From Syntrophomonadaceae bacterium (GTDB taxonomy: Bacteria; Bacillota; Dethiobacteria; DTU022; UBA8154), in contig SKTJ01000311.1 in assembly GCA_007122565.1 (NCBI GenBank), positions 1 to 17,696 of the forward strand: 17,696 nt of DNA. Direction: 5' to 3'. The notes below the pieces were generated by a model. It searched no databases and was not told the DNA's origin. It worked only from the letters and a program-made list of their open reading frames with translations. Within the stretch, counting starts at the first letter, position 1. The number at the start of each line of letters is the position of its first letter. A program made the position numbers and the translations under genes. Below are positions 7,253 through 15,112 of this stretch, piece after piece.

Positions 7253-8566
7253 TTAATTCAATTCCTCCTCAAGATACTTTCTGATCTCCAGCAGCGAGTC
7301 AACAGGGATAATCTGCACATTCAAAGCAGCAGAGACCTCTGAGAGGGAATATCCATCCAAAAACAGTTCAGAACCCTCTTTTAATATGACGGCAGGGATA
7401 AAAAGGATCTCTCCCAGGGTTTTTCCTGCGAGCCCCTGCATCAGGTCGCTGCCAGTTAAAAGACCGACAACATCTACATTTCCTCCCCAGAAATGATTCG
7501 TCAGTGGATAAAGATTACTTGTCAAATCGGTTATTTTCTCCAGTTCCCATAAAAAAAGCTGTAAAAAAGGAGCAGCAGCCACACTGGTAACCAAGGAAAT
7601 TGTTTTAACCCCTTTCATAACAGGGATGGAGTGTTGTTTCCACATGGAAAGATCATTTAAAAAGAGTCTAACCAATCCCACACCATTTTCAATTTGTTCG
7701 TAATCACCGTAGTGGTGGTGCGGTGGCAGTGGCAAATCAGCAAGGAGATAAAGCTCATCAGCCAGGTAGACAAAAGGCGTTCCATAATTATCTGTATAAC
7801 GTTTCTGCCGCTGTGAACACGTCTCTACAATATTATGTGCTGCATTAGGTGTGAGTGGTTTTAAAGTGGTTAATCCCTTGCGGTAACGGGTAAGCCCTAC
7901 CGGAACGAGGGCGACGGTTTTAAGATAGGGATAAAATTGGGACAAATCTGTGATTGTTTTCTGTAATACAGCACCGTCATTATAACCGGGGCAAATTACT
8001 ACCTGGCCATGCATAGTTATGCCCGCTTTGGCCAGCACTGCCAATTGGTTGATGATATTTCCTGCAGCCCGGTTGCCCATCATGGTGCGCCGTACGGCGG
8101 GGTCAGTAGCATGAATGGAGATGTATAGCGGTGAAATGCCGCGGCGAACAATACGTTTCAACTCTCCCCCGACAACGTTCGTTAAGCTAATATAATTACC
8201 ATGGAAAAAGGAAAGACGGTAGTCGTCGTCTTTTTGATAAAGGGAACTACGCAAATGAGCCGGTTGTTGATCAATAAAACAGAAAATACAGTTGTTTTGA
8301 CAACGACGCAGGGGACCGATGGTCGGGGTGGAAAATTCCAGGCCCAGGTTTTCATCATAATCTTTTTTAATCCGGCGCCGGACGCGGGCACCGCTTCTGT
8401 TTATGATACTGAGACTGAGTTGATCATCAGCACAAAGGTAATAGTAGTCCAGCAGGTCATAAAAGTAAGAATCGTTTATCTTGAGCAAACGATCCCCCGC
8501 CTTCACACCTGCCCGGTGAGCTGGGGAATCCCTGCGTACTGTCGCAATACTAAAGCCTCGTGGCAC
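7253..8566 (-). CDS. PDZ / radical-SAM protein of the DUF512 family
   Basis: A 437-residue protein of uncharacterised function. The N-terminal part (about 4-60) is PDZ-like (DSPAHRAGVKAGDRLLKIND). It is followed by C89-x3-C93-x2-C96 (CQNNCIFC), the iron-sulfur cluster motif of radical-SAM enzymes, then a TIM-barrel-like region (YISIHATDPAVRR, HGQVVICPGYNDG) and a C-terminal DUF512 domain with GGNVDVVGLLTGSD. The family is known from cyanobacteria and Clostridia as a putative Fe-S oxidoreductase; its substrate is unknown. The GTG start (8564-8566) has AGGGCAGGGGG upstream. The stop touches the der start, so the two genes are very likely co-transcribed and translationally coupled. Confidence 0.9.
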   Translation of the reverse strand: MPRGFSIATVRRDSPAHRAGVKAGDRLLKINDSYFYDLLDYYYLCADDQLSLSIINRSGARVRRRIKKDYDENLGLEFSTPTIGPLRRCQNNCIFCFIDQQPAHLRSSLYQKDDDYRLSFFHGNYISLTNVVGGELKRIVRRGISPLYISIHATDPAVRRTMMGNRAAGNIINQLAVLAKAGITMHGQVVICPGYNDGAVLQKTITDLSQFYPYLKTVALVPVGLTRYRKGLTTLKPLTPNAAHNIVETCSQRQKRYTDNYGTPFVYLADELYLLADLPLPPHHHYGDYEQIENGVGLVRLFLNDLSMWKQHSIPVMKGVKTISLVTSVAAAPFLQLFLWELEKITDLTSNLYPLTNHFWGGNVDVVGLLTGSDLMQGLAGKTLGEILFIPAVILKEGSELFLDGYSLSEVSAALNVQIIPVDSLLEIRKYLEEELN

Positions 8567-8620
8567 CAGTATTTCCCCCTGCCCTGTAGCTTTAAATTTA
8601 CATCATTATCCTATATCTGT

Positions 8621-9082
8621 TCACTCTCTGTCAAGCTTCTGCTTTACATTCCACACCAGTTCTTTTAATTTATGAAATGCGAGGCGGATACCGCGGTGTA
8701 ACAAAATACGTCCTGTCCCGGATAAACCCAAACGGCGGGAGAGGAAACCCCCCATTTTTATTATTAGATTAAGGCAAGGAGTGGTATTGATCATTACCAC
8801 TTCATTTTTATCGATTCCAAGTAGACGGTTCATTTCCTTTGTGGTTTTCTCTACCATGGGACCACAATTGCGGCAACCCAGAATATATATATCATTCCCC
8901 TGCTCATCACGGCCCATATGGAAGATGGTTCCTACCTGCTTGCTGGGGACCTTGTCATAGTAAGGTAAATTCATCAGATCCCCGTAACTGGGTAGTTGCT
9001 GATCCGATATTATTCCCAGATGTAATGCCGCACAAAGGACAGAAGAATGAGTCCCTCCAAAACAGTGATAGATAAGTTTCAT
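8621..9082 (-). CDS. DUF3189 family protein
   Basis: A soluble protein of about 153 residues, of unknown function. It opens with MKLIYHCFGGTHSSVLCAALHLG and has a GCRNCGPMVE segment, which I recognise as the DUF3189 family of spore-forming Clostridia. Cys and His residues in the HCFGGTHSS and CRNC stretches could bind metal or act in catalysis; this is inference. The frame extends to a TTG at 9088, but the ATG at 9080-9082 gives the expected MKxIYHC start; only a weak AAAGA precedes either. It lies 9 bases after the small YIEGIA-associated gene and 54 bases before DUF512. Confidence 0.85.
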   Translation of the reverse strand: MKLIYHCFGGTHSSVLCAALHLGIISDQQLPSYGDLMNLPYYDKVPSKQVGTIFHMGRDEQGNDIYILGCRNCGPMVEKTTKEMNRLLGIDKNEVVMINTTPCLNLIIKMGGFLSRRLGLSGTGRILLHRGIRLAFHKLKELVWNVKQKLDRE

Positions 9083-9091
9083 ATGCAATCT

Positions 9092-9289
9092 TTAATGTTT
9101 GACCAAGATAAACACGCCGTTTTCCAAATCATGAATAACTCCTTCAGTAATACGTGCGAGCGTAACCGCTACTTTTTCTTGTTCTTCTTTGTCTGATACA
9201 AAAAATATCGGTGCCCCTCCGGCGCTGACTTTTTCCCGGTTCATGGTTATTACTGCCAAAATATATTTCTCCAGGTTCAAATGTATCAA
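9092..9289 (-). CDS. Small YIEGIA-associated protein
   Basis: A 65-residue protein (ITMNREKVSAGGAPIFFVSD..., ending LENGVFILVKH) directly downstream of the YIEGIA gene. From memory it matches a family that NCBI names 'capping complex subunit for YIEGIA'; I could not check this. No membrane segment is visible, so it probably works in the cytoplasm with its membrane neighbour. The start is ambiguous: TTG at 9289 has AAAGGAA immediately against it, while TTG at 9280 (MNLEKYILAV) lies 10 bases after AAAGGA and may be the true start. A 14-15 base tandem repeat with two such AAAGGAATT sites precedes it. Confidence 0.8.
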   Translation of the reverse strand: MIHLNLEKYILAVITMNREKVSAGGAPIFFVSDKEEQEKVAVTLARITEGVIHDLENGVFILVKH

Positions 9290-9313
9290 TTCCTTTGCAT
9301 CAAATTCCTTTGC
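9285..9313 (-). repeat. Tandem repeat with duplicated ribosome-binding sequence
   Basis: On the minus strand GCAAAGGAATTTGAT (9299-9313) is followed directly by GCAAAGGAATTGAT (9285-9298), differing by one T. Each copy carries AAAGGA. It covers the translation start region of the small YIEGIA-associated gene. Confidence 0.7.
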
Positions 9314-9318
9314 TCCCC

Positions 9319-10221
9319 TTAATCTGCTGCTTTTCGGCCGATGGCGTTTTTCAAAGGGAGGCGTAGGGCGCTTTCCAGAACGGGAACCCTTTTCACCGCT
9401 TCAATCAGGTATTTTACATCCGGCTCAATGGGCACGATAACAAGACCCACCCGGCCTGTATCAAGGTGCCGCCTCACAATGGGCATAAATTCAGCTGTAT
9501 CCACGTCTCTGTAAACACCCAATAAAGCCGCAGCGTCATGGGCGATGGCCATGCGCTGTCCATTGTTGGCAAGGGTGGCCCGCCCATTATCGTTAAACGG
9601 TTCAATCACAACTCCCAAGGCACGCTTGAGATAGATTTCTTTGACCTCCTGTGAACCCAGGTTCATAAAATGTATATTATCTACAAAAAGGTTTGCTCCA
9701 TCAAAATATACGTTTCCCCGCCTTACGTTGGCAATCTGACCGACAACTTTACCTTTCATCAGCATTCCAGTCAGCAAAACGGCCAGCACACCGGTCAGTA
9801 CACCGTAGAAAATATTGCCCCAAAAAGTTGCTCCTCCCACCAGCAGGGCAGTGAACATAACAAGGTAATTACGTGACTCAAAAACACGGGCAATTCCCTC
9901 AATATATTCAGGCCCCCGTGGGACCAGTTGCATATTATCCAGATTGAGCAACATTTCCCTTTCCATGTTCCGTACTTCCCGAAACTGGGTTGCTGCCAGG
10001 GCCAGAAAAGTAACTGCCGTAAATTCTTTTTCCGCCAGCGCCGGTACAGCTACTGCTCCAATTACAGCAGCAATTAACCCGAGAGAAAGATTTGCAACTA
10101 CCCCATGTGGATAACTGGGGTACTGACGATAATCCCTGCGTAGCAGATAGTAACGCGTCAATGTGCCAACAATAACTCCGGTAAAGACCGTCTGCATAAA
10201 TGGATCGATTTGTTCTAACAT
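9319..10221 (-). CDS. YIEGIA family membrane protein
   Basis: A 300-residue protein with the family signature EYIEGIA (105-111). Membrane segments are likely near 12-27, 41-62 and 118-155, followed by a soluble C-terminal half of about 140 residues. The family is largely confined to spore formers; I believe B. subtilis YphB/SeaA, encoded near der, belongs to it, which would suggest a role in spore envelope assembly, but I could not verify this. The ATG (10219-10221) has a poor ribosome site; GGGAG lies 18 bases away and 9 bases from an in-frame CTG at 10228-10230, a possible alternative start. It follows spoIIP by 35 bases and precedes its small partner by about 30. Confidence 0.9.
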   Translation of the reverse strand: MLEQIDPFMQTVFTGVIVGTLTRYYLLRRDYRQYPSYPHGVVANLSLGLIAAVIGAVAVPALAEKEFTAVTFLALAATQFREVRNMEREMLLNLDNMQLVPRGPEYIEGIARVFESRNYLVMFTALLVGGATFWGNIFYGVLTGVLAVLLTGMLMKGKVVGQIANVRRGNVYFDGANLFVDNIHFMNLGSQEVKEIYLKRALGVVIEPFNDNGRATLANNGQRMAIAHDAAALLGVYRDVDTAEFMPIVRRHLDTGRVGLVIVPIEPDVKYLIEAVKRVPVLESALRLPLKNAIGRKAAD

Positions 10222-10256
10222 CGTTATCAGTTGATATTACTCCCTTATGGTTGGAG

Positions 10257-11414
10257 TTACTTTCTTCTTCCCTTAAATTCAGCAAATTCTCTTTTAAAGA
10301 AGTGGGTGATCTTAGCCCGTGCTTCCTCAATACTTCCGGTGCTGATAATAAGATAGGCACCGGAGGCTAAAAGGGCAATTAAAACAACCCAGAGTACGGT
10401 CCGCAGAGCTGTTCCTCCAACAGTCCCATCTGCGGTCCCCTCCACTTTTTCCTCCCCCGGACCGGCAAAATAATAATTTACAGACTCAGCAAAAAGAGCT
10501 ATAGATTCTTCTGCACCCTCCTTCGTGTTTTCATGTGACCCTACCTCTAACAATAGGGCAAGGGGGGTTATATCCTGATTGTAACTACCCCTGGCCATAA
10601 AGATTCCCTTAATCAGATTGGGATGCAGTTCATCCGTGGTGTTCTTCAAGCTTTCGGCATATTCGCGGTTAACCTCTACATTTTGATTCTGACGCCCCAC
10701 CACAAATTGTATTTGGACCATATCTCCATCAGCTTTATATTCTTCTGCGGGCACAGCATCACGGTGCACATCAAAAAACACTTCCGCATCCTCGCCCATC
10801 AGTTCCTCTACTGTTCTGCGTGAGCGGTTGTATGCACCGGCGTCATGGGGGACATGCGTAGCATCGCTATAATTAACTTCCAGACCCTCTTGCTCCAGGG
10901 CTTGCACAAAAGCTGCCCCCACATCCAGGATGCCACCACCTTCGGGGATACTTTCTTCGCCATCGCTGGGGACATATGATTCAGCGCCATGAGAGTGATA
11001 AACAGCAATAGTTAACGGATCATCTGCCTTCAACACCGGAGACAACATACCACTTTGGAAAACGCCCAGCATATCGGGAGGTCCGGATAGGTCTATATCG
11101 CCAAGAGAACGGGCCCAGGCAGTATTACCTTCCACCCTTTCCACGATGTAATGAGTGTTACTGCCTGTGATGTATTCATCATCCACATGGATTCTGCGGG
11201 CCGTCTTCATGATGATACTTTCATCCGCCGCATCCTTCATCGTAAAATAACCGGTTACGACACAGTGATCTTGAAAATCATCCAGAGGTGTTTTTTCTTC
11301 CACTGGCTCGGTATAGCAATCCGCCGGTAACGGAACCAACAGGAGAAATGCAAGGCTCAGGGATAAGATAATAATTGATATCCGTGGGATGTTTCTTTGC
11401 TTATTCACCTTCAT
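10257..11414 (-). CDS. spoIIP: Stage II sporulation protein P, cell-wall hydrolase
   Basis: SpoIIP is a peptidoglycan amidase/endopeptidase that works with SpoIID and SpoIIM to thin the septum and drive engulfment. With the ATG at 11412-11414 it has 385 residues. An N-terminal membrane segment (about 12-30) is followed by the catalytic domain with YHSHGAES (H140, H142, E145), FFDVHRDA (H217) and LLLEVGSHENT (E290, E295). A second hydrophobic segment (about 335-357) and a basic tail end the protein; the SpoIIP I know has only the N-terminal anchor. The longer frame to 11507 lies inside the upstream gene and is unlikely; GGAGAAGGA just before this ATG supports the start chosen. It overlaps the DUF1614 gene by 14 bases. 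Confidence 0.95.
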   Translation of the reverse strand: MKVNKQRNIPRISIIILSLSLAFLLLVPLPADCYTEPVEEKTPLDDFQDHCVVTGYFTMKDAADESIIMKTARRIHVDDEYITGSNTHYIVERVEGNTAWARSLGDIDLSGPPDMLGVFQSGMLSPVLKADDPLTIAVYHSHGAESYVPSDGEESIPEGGGILDVGAAFVQALEQEGLEVNYSDATHVPHDAGAYNRSRRTVEELMGEDAEVFFDVHRDAVPAEEYKADGDMVQIQFVVGRQNQNVEVNREYAESLKNTTDELHPNLIKGIFMARGSYNQDITPLALLLEVGSHENTKEGAEESIALFAESVNYYFAGPGEEKVEGTADGTVGGTALRTVLWVVLIALLASGAYLIISTGSIEEARAKITHFFKREFAEFKGRRK

Positions 11415-12081
11415 TTCCTTCTCCTTTCTTTTCTCTTTCACCTTTTTGTGCCTCACCCCGTGTTTTTGCACCGACAAGGGGGGCAAATCTTTCTGCTGCT
11501 TCACCAAATATTTCCGCCAGACCCAACGCTATAAAGCCGGAAATCACCACGGCATCAAAGAAACCTGCGCCTCCAATTACGGTAGCCGCACTTACGCCCA
11601 TAAGCGTATTTTCCATAAAAGCGAGCAGATCACTCAGAATAATCGCCATCACGCCGGCGATAAAGGCGCCTCGCCTGCTTCGCCCGGCAAGATATGCTAC
11701 CAGGCCGGCTATAATGGCAATAAGATAAAGGGGATCAATAAATAGGTTAAACGTAGGTTCCACCGGCAGAATTTTTATTGCCCCATACGCAACTGCCGTG
11801 GCAATCAGTACAGCTAACACAGTTCTTCCTATCTCCCAGCTATCAGCTTTACTGAATAAATAGCCTACAAGGATTAGCGGTATTAAACCCCCTCCAATAT
11901 TGATGCTTATATTACCCACTAAAGGGATATCGGGCAGAAAACCACCAAGCAGCATAGCAACCAGGAAAAGAAGGGCAGCCTTATCGCTTAAGCGAAGCCT
12001 ATCCAAGACCCTGTGTGCAAAACCAGCATAGACGATAACAGCAACAGCCAGGAGAATAATAATCCCTGTATTCAATTCCAT
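11401..12081 (-). CDS. DUF1614 integral membrane protein
   Basis: A 226-residue protein with six or more hydrophobic segments between residues 5 and 195, a glycine-rich NIGGGLIPLILVG stretch (61-73) and a charged tail of about 25 residues rich in Lys, Glu and Gly. I recognise it as the DUF1614 family, whose function is unknown. The ATG (12079-12081) follows AAAGGGGGTAT. It is the first gene of the operon that leads into spoIIP, and its last 14 bases overlap the spoIIP start, so the two products are probably made together, which suggests a sporulation role by association only. Confidence 0.85.
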   Translation of the reverse strand: MELNTGIIILLAVAVIVYAGFAHRVLDRLRLSDKAALLFLVAMLLGGFLPDIPLVGNISINIGGGLIPLILVGYLFSKADSWEIGRTVLAVLIATAVAYGAIKILPVEPTFNLFIDPLYLIAIIAGLVAYLAGRSRRGAFIAGVMAIILSDLLAFMENTLMGVSAATVIGGAGFFDAVVISGFIALGLAEIFGEAAERFAPLVGAKTRGEAQKGEREKKGEGNEGE

Positions 12082-12124
12082 ATACCCCCTTTTGCAATCG
12101 TTATATTTTCCTATCAGCCGTTTC

Positions 12125-12153
12125 TAGAATAACCGACAGACATAAAAATATTC
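12125..12153 (-). promoter_or_regulatory. Possible sigma-G/F-type promoter of DUF1614-spoIIP
   Basis: On the minus strand GAATA (12149-12153), a 17-base spacer and TATTCTA (12125-12131). This resembles forespore promoters (GHATR, 17-18 bases, CATnnTA) with the first C of the -10 replaced by T. It lies about 45 bases upstream of the DUF1614 ATG. Match only, hence low confidence. Confidence 0.35.
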
Positions 12154-12182
12154 CGCTGTAAGGATTATTAACCAAGGAAGCA

Positions 12183-12224
12183 AATGAAAACACATCCGGG
12201 ATACATTCATCACCGGATGTGTTT
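12183..12224 (-). terminator. Terminator after the ispH-rpsA fusion gene
   Basis: The arms AAACACATCCGG and CCGGATGTGTTT form a perfect 12-bp stem around a 13-base loop. On the minus strand TTTTCATTT follows. It lies 66 bases after the fusion-gene stop and separates the cmk operon from the DUF1614 operon. Confidence 0.82.
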
Positions 12225-12289
12225 ATAATAACCGTATTTATCATGAGTTTTGTGCATCAGCTCCAGAAAGCAGAGCATTTCACAACAGA

Positions 12290-14446
12290 TTACTCCTCTT
12301 TTGTTTCATCATTTGTTTCATGATTATTAAACAAATCGCCGAAAACATCCCCGAGAGTAACCCCCTGATTTTCCTCTTTTTGTGTGGATTGCACAGAAAA
12401 ATCACGGGGAGCGGGACGTGCGTCCTTAATGCTGAGACTAATTCGCTTGGCTTCAACGTTCGCCTCAATTATTTTTACTTCTATCTCTTCGCCCTCCTGC
12501 ACGATCTCCGAGGGATGCTTGACATGAAAGTCTGCCATTTGGGATATATGCACCAACCCTTCCACCCCGGGAAGGAGTTCCACAAAAGCACCAAAATTTA
12601 CTACCCGTGTAACCCGGCCTTTCACTATATCCTCAGCTTGGAATTCCTGCTCCGCAACTGTCCATGGATCGGGCTGGGCCTGCCTGATACTCAGGCTAAT
12701 CCGCTCTCTTTCCGGTATCACTTCAAGAACCTTTACCGGTATTTCTTCACCGACTTTAAGAACATCGCGGGGATGGCCGACTCTCTGCCAGGAGACCTCA
12801 GAAATATGCACAAGACCATCAATGTTGCCAACATCCACAAAAGCACCAAAATCGGTCAAGCGCTTGATCACACCGTTGATAACATCCCCTTCTTTAATCT
12901 TTTCTATAGTTTCTCGTTTTTTTACCTCAAGTTCATCTTCCAGATATTGCTTTCTCGAGAGGATGACTTTATCCCGTTCCCGGTTCAGTTCCAGAACTTT
13001 AAAAGTAAAGGTTTCACCACGGAATTGTTCAAAATCAGGCACAAAGCGGACATCCACCAGCGATCCGGGCATAAAACCTTCAACGCCACTACCCAGATCA
13101 ATAATAATTCCCCTGGGAACGACATTCTTAACCAGACCCTGCATATTCGTTCCCTCTTCCATCGCTTCCTCAAGCTCTTTCCAGCGCCGTTCCCGCTGCA
13201 ACCGTTTGCTCGAAACGATGATTTTATCGTCCTCTTCAACAAATTTTAAAACCAGAACATCCACAGCATCTCCTGTGGTAAACTGCTCTTTTAAAGATTG
13301 ATCCCCATCCAGGAACACCTCTCCCCGGGGTAAGGTAGCTTCCGTTTTGTATCCAATGTCGATCAAGGCCTGTTCCTCATCCACCATAACAATGGTACCG
13401 GTTACTATATCTCCCGCACGATATTCCTTAATCTCATCCCGGGAGGACATTGCTTCACCCTGGGAAGTAATGTCTTCAGCCTGTGGAGAAATTTCTGCAT
13501 CCGCGGATACTACATCCTGTGGAGAAGTCTCTCCTTCCTCGGAAGTAATTACTTCCTCCTGTGGAGACGTTTCTGCTTTAGCTTTTTCATCAATTTGATC
13601 CTGCTCCATCTTTTCCATTTCTTCCATCTTCTCATTAACCTCCTTAATCGTCCAGTGGGGGGTTGAAGCTCCAGCGGTTATCCCCACATTTTTAACCCCT
13701 GCCAACCAGTCCCGCTTAATTTCCGCTGCAGCGGTAATCTGATAGGTTTTTGTTATTTCCCGGCAAACTTGAGTCAATTTTCGGGTGTTGGAACTCTTTT
13801 TATCTCCCACCACAATCATCAAATCCACCGAAGCTGCTAATTTTGCCGCCGCCTCCTGCCGCAGGACAGTTGCCCTGCAAATGGTCCAGTTAACCTTTAA
13901 ATCCGGACAACGCTCTTTTAGCATTTCCGCCAAGGCTAAAAATTCATTCTCCCGCTGCGTGGTCTGTGATAGCAAAACCGTCTGCGGAGAGAGGCAAAGT
14001 TCTTCCTGGTGAATTTTACCCGGTTCCAACACCCGCGCCCCTCCTTTGGCCCATCCTAAAAGGGCTTGTACTTCAGGATGTTGACGATCTCCGTAAATTA
14101 TAATATCATGCCCTTTTTGTGCGGTGTTGTGGACAATCCTCTGTACTCTGTGTACATAAGGGCATGTAGCATCGATTACCTCCAGATCCTCCCTTCCATG
14201 CAAGCAGGCAAGAACGTCCGGAGTCACACCGTGAGTACGAATTACAACAGTTCCGCCACCCAAAGCGTGTGGTGCTTCCACAACAGAGACATTTTGAGAT
14301 TCAAGATATCGCTGCACATCTTCATTGTGTACCAGCGGTCCCAGTGTAGATACCTTTTTACCCATACCAACCTGCGCAAGCGTCATGCTAAGAGCATCCC
14401 GCACCCCATTACAATATCCGGCGTGCTCTGCCAGAAAAACCGGCAA
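12290..14446 (-). CDS. ispH: Fused IspH (HMBPP reductase) and S1-domain protein
   Basis: A 718-residue fusion. Residues 1 to about 272 are IspH, the 4Fe-4S enzyme that reduces HMBPP to isopentenyl and dimethylallyl diphosphate in the MEP pathway. Cluster cysteines are C12 (GYCNGV), C95 (DATCP) and C190 (WTICRAT, where NTIC or DTIC is usual); H40, H72, HPEV (123-126), SSNT and AGASTP are also present. Residues 273-340 form an acidic repetitive linker. Four S1 RNA-binding domains follow (about 344-413, 432-500, 518-588 and 605-675), the last two with DFGAFV/NFGAFV and GLVHIS. Such fusions are known in Clostridia. The TTG start (14444-14446) follows GGAGAGG at 6 bases. plsC ends 18 bases upstream. 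Confidence 0.97.
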   Translation of the reverse strand: MPVFLAEHAGYCNGVRDALSMTLAQVGMGKKVSTLGPLVHNEDVQRYLESQNVSVVEAPHALGGGTVVIRTHGVTPDVLACLHGREDLEVIDATCPYVHRVQRIVHNTAQKGHDIIIYGDRQHPEVQALLGWAKGGARVLEPGKIHQEELCLSPQTVLLSQTTQRENEFLALAEMLKERCPDLKVNWTICRATVLRQEAAAKLAASVDLMIVVGDKKSSNTRKLTQVCREITKTYQITAAAEIKRDWLAGVKNVGITAGASTPHWTIKEVNEKMEEMEKMEQDQIDEKAKAETSPQEEVITSEEGETSPQDVVSADAEISPQAEDITSQGEAMSSRDEIKEYRAGDIVTGTIVMVDEEQALIDIGYKTEATLPRGEVFLDGDQSLKEQFTTGDAVDVLVLKFVEEDDKIIVSSKRLQRERRWKELEEAMEEGTNMQGLVKNVVPRGIIIDLGSGVEGFMPGSLVDVRFVPDFEQFRGETFTFKVLELNRERDKVILSRKQYLEDELEVKKRETIEKIKEGDVINGVIKRLTDFGAFVDVGNIDGLVHISEVSWQRVGHPRDVLKVGEEIPVKVLEVIPERERISLSIRQAQPDPWTVAEQEFQAEDIVKGRVTRVVNFGAFVELLPGVEGLVHISQMADFHVKHPSEIVQEGEEIEVKIIEANVEAKRISLSIKDARPAPRDFSVQSTQKEENQGVTLGDVFGDLFNNHETNDETKEE
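13457..13573 (-). repeat. Degenerate tandem repeats in the IspH-S1 linker
   Basis: About three units of 36-42 bases inside the fusion gene encode ETSPQEEVITSEEG, ETSPQDVVSADA and EISPQAEDITSQGE. A core like CCTGTGGAGA (plus strand) recurs in each. They make a Glu/Ser/Pro/Gln-rich flexible spacer between enzyme and RNA-binding parts. Confidence 0.75.
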
Positions 14447-14464
14447 ATTTATCCTCTCCAGTTT

Positions 14465-15046
14465 TCAGGAAGACTTCAACAGCAAACCAATCTCCCTCAT
14501 TATCTTTGCACTTACTTTTTCCAGATTATCTTTTTTTATTTTTCCCTCTTCTTCAAAATATAACAGCTTACCAAATGTAACAGAAACGGGCCGAAACAAC
14601 CTGCCCGGCCACTTAACGGCTACCGGTAAAACAGGTTTTTTACTTGAAAGGGCAATCAAAGCCGGCCCGTGAAACGGTTGCCCCAATTCTTCCCCTTTTA
14701 TTCTTGTTCCCTCTGGGAAAAGGCCTATTACTTTGTTTTCTTCCAACAACTGTATAGCTTTCTTTAAAGCACGGCGGTCAGCTTTATCTCTTTTAACAGG
14801 AAAAGCCAATGTCTTCCTGATAATTGAACCAAAAATAAAAATATCAAAGAGCTCTTCCTTTGCCATAAAATGAATGCGCATCTTTGGCCAAACCGAACCA
14901 ACGAGCGGCGGGTCGAACCAGCTTGTATGATTGGCACAAACTATATATGCACCGTTTTCCGGAATATTTTCCTGTCCGTGAAGGCGATAAGGAAAAAATA
15001 TTTTAAAAAATATCCGAAAACAAAACGTTATTATTGTATAGGTCAT
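14465..15046 (-). CDS. plsC: 1-acyl-sn-glycerol-3-phosphate acyltransferase
   Basis: PlsC acylates lysophosphatidic acid to phosphatidic acid at the membrane, the step after PlsY. The protein has 193 residues, typical for short Gram-positive PlsC. Visible motifs are ANHTSWFDP (HX4D: H40, D45), FPEGTR (110-115) and a PVLPVAV segment; the first 20 residues are hydrophobic and aromatic and may attach to the membrane. The ATG (15044-15046) follows GGGGAGC at about 8 bases; this site lies in a small inverted repeat. It sits between cmk and ispH-rpsA in one operon, an order common in Clostridia. Confidence 0.96.
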   Translation of the reverse strand: MTYTIITFCFRIFFKIFFPYRLHGQENIPENGAYIVCANHTSWFDPPLVGSVWPKMRIHFMAKEELFDIFIFGSIIRKTLAFPVKRDKADRRALKKAIQLLEENKVIGLFPEGTRIKGEELGQPFHGPALIALSSKKPVLPVAVKWPGRLFRPVSVTFGKLLYFEEEGKIKKDNLEKVSAKIMREIGLLLKSS

Positions 15047-15048
15047 TA

Positions 15049-15068
15049 TTTAAGCTCCCCGGCTTAAA
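15049..15068 (-). promoter_or_regulatory. Hairpin around the plsC ribosome-binding site
   Basis: In the minus-strand transcript UUUAAGC, loop CGGGGA, GCUUAAA makes a 7-bp stem. The Shine-Dalgarno GGGGAGC lies in the loop and adjoining stem, three bases before the ATG. It could tune plsC translation; no T-tract is present. Confidence 0.45.
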
Positions 15069-15112
15069 GAAAGGAATATGAGGCAAGTTTCAGGCCTTTG
15101 TATGGTTAAGGC

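Noticed and set aside
11415..11507. A 31-residue N-terminal extension of SpoIIP
   Set aside because: It is read inside the DUF1614 coding sequence and is a charged non-homologous stretch. A good ribosome site lies just before the internal ATG.
12320..13249. A 309-codon open frame on the plus strand
   Set aside because: It lies antisense to the S1 part of the ispH-rpsA fusion, has no family resemblance and is rich in Phe, His and Lys as expected for a shadow frame.
13457..13573. CRISPR-like or satellite repeat
   Set aside because: The units are degenerate, stay in frame and encode an acidic protein linker, so they are coding repeats.
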